From NCBI GenBank assembly GCA_038065515.1, contig JBBTQV010000054.1:1-18054 (forward strand): 18,054 bases of DNA. The letters run 5' to 3'. The position numbers were made by a program, and so were the translations under genes. Positions 13,635-18,054 of the stretch are shown here, in pieces. The notes beneath the pieces are model-generated. The model did not search any database. It was not told the origin of the DNA and saw nothing but the letters and a program-made list of their open reading frames with translations. Within the stretch, counting starts at the first letter, position 1. Every line of letters starts with the position of its first letter. This DNA is from JAGOPO01 sp038065515 (GTDB lineage Bacteria; Patescibacteriota; Minisyncoccia; 2-02-FULL-40-12; GWA2-44-9).

Positions 13635-14096
13635 GTGAAGAACCTGAAGTTGTTCGCGCTGTTGGCGTTGATTGTGGTTGCGGCGGCGTGCGGTGGTGGC
13701 GGAGGTATCACCAGCCCGAGCGGGCCGCCCAGTCCGTCGCCGAGTCCATCGGCTCCGGCGCGGTTCGTAGTTCGCCCGCTGGAAGCCGGATTCGATCCGG
13801 GCACCAGTGGGGTCGGTGTGGAATTCGTGGTCGGTGTGGCGGGAATCCTCGATGTCTGGTTCGAGGTCAATCCCGGACCGCCGCAGGCGTATGTGCGGTT
13901 GTACTTGATGCCTGGCACGATTGCCGAGTGCCGTGCATCAAACTGCGAGCCAGTGGCAAGGGCCGAAGATCCGACATTGGCGAGGCAGTCTCTGCAGTAC
14001 CGAGTCGTGCCGGGTACCTATGCTGTCCGCATCTTCAAAGTCGGCATGCCGCCAGCCAGCGGAAAGGGCGAAATCGGCCTTACGCCCGATGCATGA
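13635..14096 (+). CDS. Putative lipoprotein, 153 aa
   Basis: GTG at 13635 follows AAAGGAGG at short spacing, the strongest ribosome binding site in the window; an earlier in-frame ATG (13614) lies upstream of that site. The signal peptide ends in VAAAC, with Cys19 as the lipidation site, then five Gly, and a SPSPSPSAP-type linker (about 25-45). The rest (50-153) is a beta-rich domain (FVVGVAGILDVWFEV, YVRLYLMPGTI, YRVVPGTYAVRIFK), like a small pre-peptidase or carbohydrate-binding jelly-roll domain. Two Cys at about 101 and 106 may pair. Function unknown; an envelope protein. Confidence 0.8.
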   Translation: MKNLKLFALLALIVVAAACGGGGGITSPSGPPSPSPSPSAPARFVVRPLEAGFDPGTSGVGVEFVVGVAGILDVWFEVNPGPPQAYVRLYLMPGTIAECRASNCEPVARAEDPTLARQSLQYRVVPGTYAVRIFKVGMPPASGKGEIGLTPDA

Positions 14097-14112
14097 AGAC
14101 TGAAAGCCGTTC

Positions 14113-14154
14113 AGGAGCCCTGACAATGCGCATTGTCGTCGGGGCTCCTTTTTT
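14113..14154 (+). terminator. Intrinsic terminator of the lipoprotein gene
   Basis: AGGAGCCC (14113-14120) pairs with GGGCTCCT (14142-14149) and encloses GACAAT/ATTGTC around GCGC. TTTTTTG follows. Confidence 0.9.
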
Positions 14155-14168
14155 GTGGATAAGGGGAA

Positions 14169-14197
14169 TTAAGATTGACTGTATGCCGTGGTATACT
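14169..14197 (+). promoter_or_regulatory. Promoter upstream of the mini-ORF and surface protein gene
   Basis: TTAAGA (14169-14174), 17 bp, TATACT (14192-14197) with TGG in front. A GTG follows 6 nt after the -10. This is the same geometry as at 2367 and 12950. Confidence 0.6.
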
Positions 14198-14203
14198 AGA
14201 GAT

Positions 14204-14272
14204 GTGAAAAGGTCTGCATTTTTCACTCTTGTCAGCGTACTCCTGGCTGGTACAGTAGCGCAAATTTCGTGA
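14204..14272 (+). CDS. Leaderless mini-ORF, 22 aa, perhaps a frameshifted gene
   Basis: GTG at 14204 starts a basic, hydrophobic peptide (MKRSAFFTLVSVLLAG plus six residues) that looks like a signal peptide, 6 nt after an extended -10. It stops at TGA 14270-14272. A -1 shift there would add VSIQAIAKKETPA and end at the TGA at 14308-14310, which overlaps the next start in ATGA, the usual operon arrangement. So it may be a 34-35 aa secreted peptide broken by an indel or assembly error, or a true leader peptide. No classical slippery site is seen. Confidence 0.35.
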   Translation: MKRSAFFTLVSVLLAGTVAQIS

Positions 14273-14306
14273 GTATTCAGGCCATCGCTAAAAAAGAAAC
14301 ACCGGC

Positions 14307-16523
14307 ATGACTTGGCTCCGCTCTCTTCTGTTGACATCCGCATTCGTTCTATTAATTTTTGTTGCACTGCCAACGACTTCGTATGCTGCGACAATATATT
14401 GTACTGCTCAAGGATACTGTGATGAGAATGTTCAGGGCGGCGCATGCTACGCTTCCGATCCTTATGGCTGTAGCTGCGCCGGTGGGGAGCCGTCCTGTGT
14501 TAGTGTTGCTGTGTCACCACCTAACATATGTGGAGCGACATGTGCGTTTTATGAACAATGCCAATGCGCGCCTTATCCCCAATGCAGTAATGGCACAGAT
14601 GACGACGGAGATGGGCTGACTGACTATCCCGCTGACCCCGGTTGTTCTAGTGATGCCGACAACGACGAGTATAATGCGGCGCCTCCGCCTCCCGAACCTA
14701 CGCCGACGGTTGATTTGCGGTGTCAGGGTGGTAATGGGCCGTGCGCAGTTGCATACGGCGATACGGTAGCGTTAAGTTGGGCTTCTAACTACGCGTCTGT
14801 GTGCTGGACTGCAGGCGGTACGCCCGACTGGACCGCCAACGGATGGAACAATAATGCGCCACGCAACGGCTCTGGCGCATTCGGACCGGTGACCTCGACC
14901 GTTACCTATACTCTCTATTGCGAGAATTATGCGAACGGAACCACCAACACGGTGTCCGATAGCGTCTCGGTGTCCACCAGTGGACCGCCGGCACCTGTCG
15001 TTGATTTGCGGTGTAACGGCAGTACCGGGCCGTGTGTCGTGCTTTCGGGAACGAATGTGACGCTGTCGTGGACAACGGCAAATGCGACCACATGTACCGC
15101 GTCCAACGGATGGACTGGGGCAAAGGGATTGTCAGGCTCTGAATCACGGGGGCCAATTACGGTACCGGTCACCTATACCTTGACTTGCAATGGTGTGTCC
15201 GACAGTGTCACAGTGTCACCCGGTGCGCCCACGACAGTTGATTTGAGATGCAACAACGGCACGGGTCTTCCGTTCACTGACGGTCCGTGCTCACCGCCGC
15301 CGGGAAATTTTGAATTGCAGTGGACATCCGCAAATGCCACTACCTGTACTGCATCACGAAACCCCCCGGCCACGAACTGGGAGGGTCCGGTCGCCCTGAC
15401 GGGCGCTAAACTTCTTAGCGTTCCCGGAGGTCTGCGCGTATATGCTCTGACTTGTACCGGTGCGAGCACGGCCGTCGATTATGTAACGGTAAACCCCGGC
15501 ATAAATGATGCGAAATTTGTTTCCCAATCAATTCCCAAAACCGTTCTGACGACGGGAGAGACAATGAATGTATCTGTCACCATGCAGAATTGCCGGCCCA
15601 ACAATGACTGTACCGGTCTCTCGACTTGGATGGATACCGCGAATCACCGGCTTGGTTCTCAAAACCCTCAAGACAATCTTACTTGGGGGTTTGGTCGCGT
15701 TTTGCTTCCCGCGGGGACTAGCATTCCTCCCGGCTCCTCGTATACCTTCCCCTTCACCATCACCGCTCCTGCGGTTGCCGGTAATTATAATTTCCAGTGG
15801 CGCATGTTGCGGGAAGCCGTGGAGTGGTTCGGAGATTACACGCCGAATGTTAGCATCGCGGTCAATGTCCCTATTCCTCCAGTTGTTTCCAATGTCACGG
15901 CAAATATACGGGACTACTGCACATACGGCCCTGGGGCCGGCCCTGGGGCGGATATTTCCTGGACATATTCCAGCGGTACTCCGCAATCCGCATATCGCAT
16001 ACAGATCGATGACGATGTCGGATTTTCCAACCCCAACTACGATTCAGGGACAGTATTGAACTCTAACACATCGGTATATGTTGTCGCAGCCGGCCTCACA
16101 TGGAACACAACCTATCGTGCTCGCGTTATGGTCTGGGATGGGGCAGATACTGCTTCTCTGTGGACAAATCAAACAATCTGCATCGGTACCGGATGCAATG
16201 TATTCGGTACCGCATGGACTACGCCGGGTGGCCCGTATCCCGTTGTTGCATTTGCCAACATTCCAGCCAAGCCGGTTGCGGGACAACCGACACAATTCAC
16301 GGACGGCTCGGTTTGTTTGGGAGGTGGTTGCCAAGCGTGGGCGTGGAATTTCGGAGATGGTGGCATCGATACGGTTCAGAACCCAGTGCACACCTATGCG
16401 CTGCAAGGAGCATACACGGTGAAACTCGATGTGACGGATGGGAACAGCAACATGTGCAGTATCACAAAAGCGCTCAACGCAAATAAAGCGATACCGTTCT
16501 GGAGGGAAGTGTTGCCGTGGTGA
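14307..16523 (+). CDS. Large secreted surface protein with Ig-like repeats and PKD domain
   Basis: 738 aa. Signal peptide 1-27 (cleavage after SYA). Residues 28-92 are Cys-rich. A calcium-binding-like loop follows (NGTDDDGDGLTDYPADPGC, 95-113). Three Ig-like repeats start at about 135, 231 and 311 (VDLRC...GPC...V.LSW...CTAS...YTLTC...DSVTV). Next come a beta-sandwich domain (about 399-525) with a WGFGRVLLPAGTSIPPG segment, a fibronectin-like part (about 528-625) and a PKD domain (about 645-725, WNFGDGG and HTYALQGAYTVKLDVTDG). The protein ends KAIPFWREVLPW. There is no C-terminal membrane helix. The repeat type is one I associate with Parcubacterial surface proteins. Likely an adhesin or envelope component in contact with host or biofilm. 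Confidence 0.88.
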   Translation: MTWLRSLLLTSAFVLLIFVALPTTSYAATIYCTAQGYCDENVQGGACYASDPYGCSCAGGEPSCVSVAVSPPNICGATCAFYEQCQCAPYPQCSNGTDDDGDGLTDYPADPGCSSDADNDEYNAAPPPPEPTPTVDLRCQGGNGPCAVAYGDTVALSWASNYASVCWTAGGTPDWTANGWNNNAPRNGSGAFGPVTSTVTYTLYCENYANGTTNTVSDSVSVSTSGPPAPVVDLRCNGSTGPCVVLSGTNVTLSWTTANATTCTASNGWTGAKGLSGSESRGPITVPVTYTLTCNGVSDSVTVSPGAPTTVDLRCNNGTGLPFTDGPCSPPPGNFELQWTSANATTCTASRNPPATNWEGPVALTGAKLLSVPGGLRVYALTCTGASTAVDYVTVNPGINDAKFVSQSIPKTVLTTGETMNVSVTMQNCRPNNDCTGLSTWMDTANHRLGSQNPQDNLTWGFGRVLLPAGTSIPPGSSYTFPFTITAPAVAGNYNFQWRMLREAVEWFGDYTPNVSIAVNVPIPPVVSNVTANIRDYCTYGPGAGPGADISWTYSSGTPQSAYRIQIDDDVGFSNPNYDSGTVLNSNTSVYVVAAGLTWNTTYRARVMVWDGADTASLWTNQTICIGTGCNVFGTAWTTPGGPYPVVAFANIPAKPVAGQPTQFTDGSVCLGGGCQAWAWNFGDGGIDTVQNPVHTYALQGAYTVKLDVTDGNSNMCSITKALNANKAIPFWREVLPW

Positions 16524-16530
16524 TTGTCAG

Positions 16531-16559
16531 TTGTAGGTCTGCACGGGCGGGTGTATACT
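16531..16559 (+). promoter_or_regulatory. Promoter of the 45-aa basic protein gene, leaderless
   Basis: TTGTAG (16531-16536), 17 bp, TATACT (16554-16559). ATG at 16567 lies 7 nt after the -10. Confidence 0.65.
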
Positions 16560-16566
16560 GTATTCA

Positions 16567-16704
16567 ATGGCAACGGTAAAACAGATGTCCCGTGAGGTGC
16601 GGCCGGCGCGCGCCTACCCGACCCCCAAACGCAAGCCCGCGCGACTGGGTTCGGAAGTTGCCCGGTTCCGCGGTCACAATCAGCGGAAACCGAAGTCTCG
16701 GTAG
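16567..16704 (+). CDS. Small, strongly basic protein, 45 aa
   Basis: ATG at 16567 with the leaderless promoter geometry; stop TAG at 16702-16704. The product has about a third Arg/Lys and several Pro (MATVKQMSREVRPARAY at the start, QRKPKSR at the end), with no hydrophobic segment. Such composition suggests nucleic acid or ribosome binding, but I recognise no family. The good promoter and position between two real genes support it; conservation cannot be judged here. Confidence 0.55.
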   Translation: MATVKQMSREVRPARAYPTPKRKPARLGSEVARFRGHNQRKPKSR

Positions 16705-16740
16705 CGGTCGTTTGCTGTACTAATATTATTTCTTACGCGT

Positions 16741-17295
16741 ATGATGCACGGATTCATGGGTAAGTGTTACCAGTGGTGTCACAATAAATCAGTCGGCCAG
16801 CTGTTGCTTCGTCTGGCGTTGGGTGGATTCTTCCTCGCCCACGGCGTTTCGAAGTTTCTCAATATGACGGATATGATCGCGGTGTTCGGACAGTGGGGCC
16901 TCGCGTCTTACTGGGCGTATGTGGTCGCTACCGTCGAAGTGGTTGCTGGGCTTTCGTTCGTACTTGGCGCGTTCGTGTGGATCGGCGCAACGCTTGTCGT
17001 CGTGGAAATGGCCGTCGCCACCTATCTGGTCATCATTCCGAATACGGCGGGACAGGCATTCTTGCCGCGCTACATCTTTGGATGGGGTCAGAACCTCATC
17101 TACGCAATCGCCGCGCTCTCGCTGGCGTTCACCGGTTCGGGCAAATGGTCACTCGCCGGGTGGTGGATGAAGCGAAAAGGGTGCTGCAAGGGCGGTAACT
17201 GCTGCAAGGACTGCAAAGCGGACCATGGCATGATGGAAAACTGTAAAGAGTGCGAAGTGGAACACGACAAGCACGGCATGATGCCGCCAATGTAG
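16741..17295 (+). CDS. DoxX-family membrane protein with Cys/His/Met-rich tail
   Basis: 184 aa. Four membrane segments at about residues 20-40, 57-77, 80-100 and 117-133, and the family opening LLLRLALGGFFLAHGVSKF. DoxX proteins are small quinone- or redox-linked membrane proteins, often of unclear role. Unusual is the tail: Cys148, 149, 154, 155, 158, 168, 171, His162, 175, 178 and five Met in the last 37 residues, plus Cys9, Cys13, His3 and His14 at the N-terminus. This looks like a soft-metal (Cu/Zn) binding site. ATG-ATG at 16741; TATTAT at 16724-16729 could be the -10 of a transcript with a leader of about 5 nt. No Shine-Dalgarno. Copy B begins about 10 bp after the stop. Confidence 0.88.
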   Translation: MMHGFMGKCYQWCHNKSVGQLLLRLALGGFFLAHGVSKFLNMTDMIAVFGQWGLASYWAYVVATVEVVAGLSFVLGAFVWIGATLVVVEMAVATYLVIIPNTAGQAFLPRYIFGWGQNLIYAIAALSLAFTGSGKWSLAGWWMKRKGCCKGGNCCKDCKADHGMMENCKECEVEHDKHGMMPPM

Positions 17296-17305
17296 GAATT
17301 AGGAT

Positions 17306-17665
17306 TCCCCGCCGCTCCCGCCACCATACTCCGATTCGGCAGCGGGCATTGGAGCGGCTCTCTGTCCGCACTGTCAGCCATCCGAATCTCCGCAGTCCCC
17401 AGCCCTCTCTGCGAGGGCTGGGTTTGTGCTCCGGTCATGCGGATGTCTTTGGTGCGGACGACATTCGCCATTTGTTTAATGCCCGCCGAAGTTTCTTGCC
17501 TCCCTGGAGCATGGTGGCAGATGCGGCGGTGAGCTGAACAGCGCAGGTTCTGTCGCGAGCCCGACCGCCTGGGCATGCGCAGGGTCGCTTGCTGTACCAA
17601 AGCCGAGCGAGCAGCGATGGCGACGTATGCACCGGGACCCGGCGTATGCCTGGGCGGGCGGGAGC
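17306..17665 (+). repeat. Structured non-coding repeat element, copy B
   Basis: Inverted copy of the element at 11348-11776. Identical blocks lie at 17433-17475 (43 nt) and 17479-17518 (40 nt). End pairing is GCTCCCGCC (17314-17322) with GGCGGGAGC (17657-17665). Internal helices shared with copy A: CCGAATC (17382-17388) with GATTCGG upstream; GGATGTC with GACATTC (one G-U); GTCGC/GCTG with CAGC/GCGAC in the 3' part, flanked by GCATGC and GTATGC (one G-U). G-U pairs occur on the plus strand, so this is the likely RNA strand. It lies between the DoxX gene and the exonuclease gene, and its end is 58 nt before the exonuclease ATG, the same as copy A to obg. The rest of 17296-17723 holds no gene. 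Confidence 0.85.
17398..17422 (+). other. Variable hairpin of copy B
   Basis: CCCAGCCCTC (17398-17407) and GAGGGCTGGG (17413-17422) form a perfect 10-bp stem around TCTGC. It is 6 nt after the conserved box (17378-17391). The stem sequence differs completely from that in copy A, although both flanks are conserved. Confidence 0.8.
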
Positions 17666-17712
17666 TATCGGGGCGGCGTTTCGTGTTTGCGTTTTGTGAC
17701 GCGGGTCGTTAA

Positions 17713-17718
17713 TATACT
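17713..17718 (+). promoter_or_regulatory. -10 box of the exonuclease gene, leaderless
   Basis: TATACT (17713-17718), with the ATG at 17724 after 5 nt. No clear -35 at normal spacing (TTGCGT at 17687-17692 would need 20 bp). Confidence 0.5.
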
Positions 17719-17723
17719 TCGAT

Positions 17724-18054
17724 ATGATTGTGGTTGATGTAGAGACAACGGGGACGAATCCGAAGGTGCACAGCATCGTGTCTATCGGTGCCGTTGATTT
17801 TGCACAGCCCGACCGGCAGTTCTACCGCGAGTGCCGTATTTTCGACGGTGCGGAAGTGGAGGCGGCCGCGCTTGCGGTCAACGGTTTTTCGCTGGAGCAG
17901 GTGACTGATACACATAAGCAGACATTGGAGCAGACGATGGCCGAGTTCATCGCGTGGTGCCGGCCAGTAGCTGACCGTACACTGGGCGGACATAACACCT
18001 CGTTTGACCGCGATTTTTTACAGGCGAGTGTCGAGCGATACAATCTTGCGTATC
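17724..18054 (+). CDS. DEDDh 3'-5' exonuclease (DnaQ-like), cut by window end
   Basis: 110 codons are visible and the frame is open at the end. Exo I motif VDVETTG gives Asp5 and Glu7; Exo II motif GHNTSFDRDFL gives Asp95. The remaining Asp and the His of motif III must lie beyond the window. This fits the DnaQ/RNase T superfamily (proofreading subunit of DNA polymerase III or a stand-alone nuclease). ATG at 17724, 5 nt after a TATACT box, suggests leaderless translation. Repeat copy B lies just upstream on the same strand. Confidence 0.9.
   Translation, partial: MIVVDVETTGTNPKVHSIVSIGAVDFAQPDRQFYRECRIFDGAEVEAAALAVNGFSLEQVTDTHKQTLEQTMAEFIAWCRPVADRTLGGHNTSFDRDFLQASVERYNLAY

Noticed and set aside
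17100..17776. Open frames across repeat copy B
   Set aside because: They run through the DoxX 3' end or the exonuclease start in other frames and do not match the frames of copy A beyond short stretches.

Overview
The window looks like a scaffold piece from a Patescibacteria/CPR bacterium, most likely a Parcubacteria lineage of moderately high GC. This is inferred from family content and is not proven. The pointers are a secreted multi-Ig protein of the Parcubacterial type, compact MurJ, TruB and Obg without their usual C-terminal extensions, many short hypotheticals, and TGA used as an ordinary stop. A run of exactly 100 N (4913-5012) marks a scaffold join.

Layout. 1-2366: a two-gene unknown operon with a palindrome over its promoter, a Cys-rich membrane protein (minus) head to head with a bacteriohemerythrin (plus), a 181-aa unknown protein and a 53-aa ORF. 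2367-4912: a secreted C39-like peptidase and convergent murJ, separated by about 410 bp of strongly structured non-coding DNA. 5013-8295: a MacA/MacB-type tripartite ABC system (adaptor cut by the gap, ATPase, permease). 8359-11289: a coiled-coil unknown, a PD-(D/E)XK nuclease with a possible metal-binding Cys pair at each end, truB, and convergent obg. 11290-14310: repeat copy A, a bactofilin-like membrane protein, two small exported unknowns and a broken or very short leader ORF. 14307-17295: a 738-aa secreted Ig/PKD surface protein, a 45-aa basic protein and a DoxX-family membrane protein with a Cys/His/Met-rich tail. 17306-18054: repeat copy B and a DEDDh exonuclease cut by the window edge.

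Main discovery. A non-coding element of about 360-430 bp occurs as two near-identical inverted copies (A 11348-11776, B 17306-17665), with blocks of 40 and 43 bases that are exactly identical. A third, strongly diverged copy probably lies at 3165-3547. All three keep terminal inverted complementarity. All three also carry a conserved box (CCATCnGAATCTsC), then exactly 6 nt ending in GTC, then a hairpin whose stem sequence differs between copies while pairing is kept. In several helices pairs that differ read as G-U on one strand and A-C on the other, and all point to the same strand of the element. This is what a structured RNA would give; a MITE-like mobile element that carries such a structure is the main alternative.

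A second theme is gene starts. At least five genes (2367, 12950, 16567, 17724 and the mini-ORF at 14204) start only 5-7 nt after a good -10 box, so their mRNAs should be leaderless. Other genes (100, 674-1120 minus, 2143, 8747, 13635) have clear Shine-Dalgarno sites. The genome therefore appears to mix two modes of initiation.
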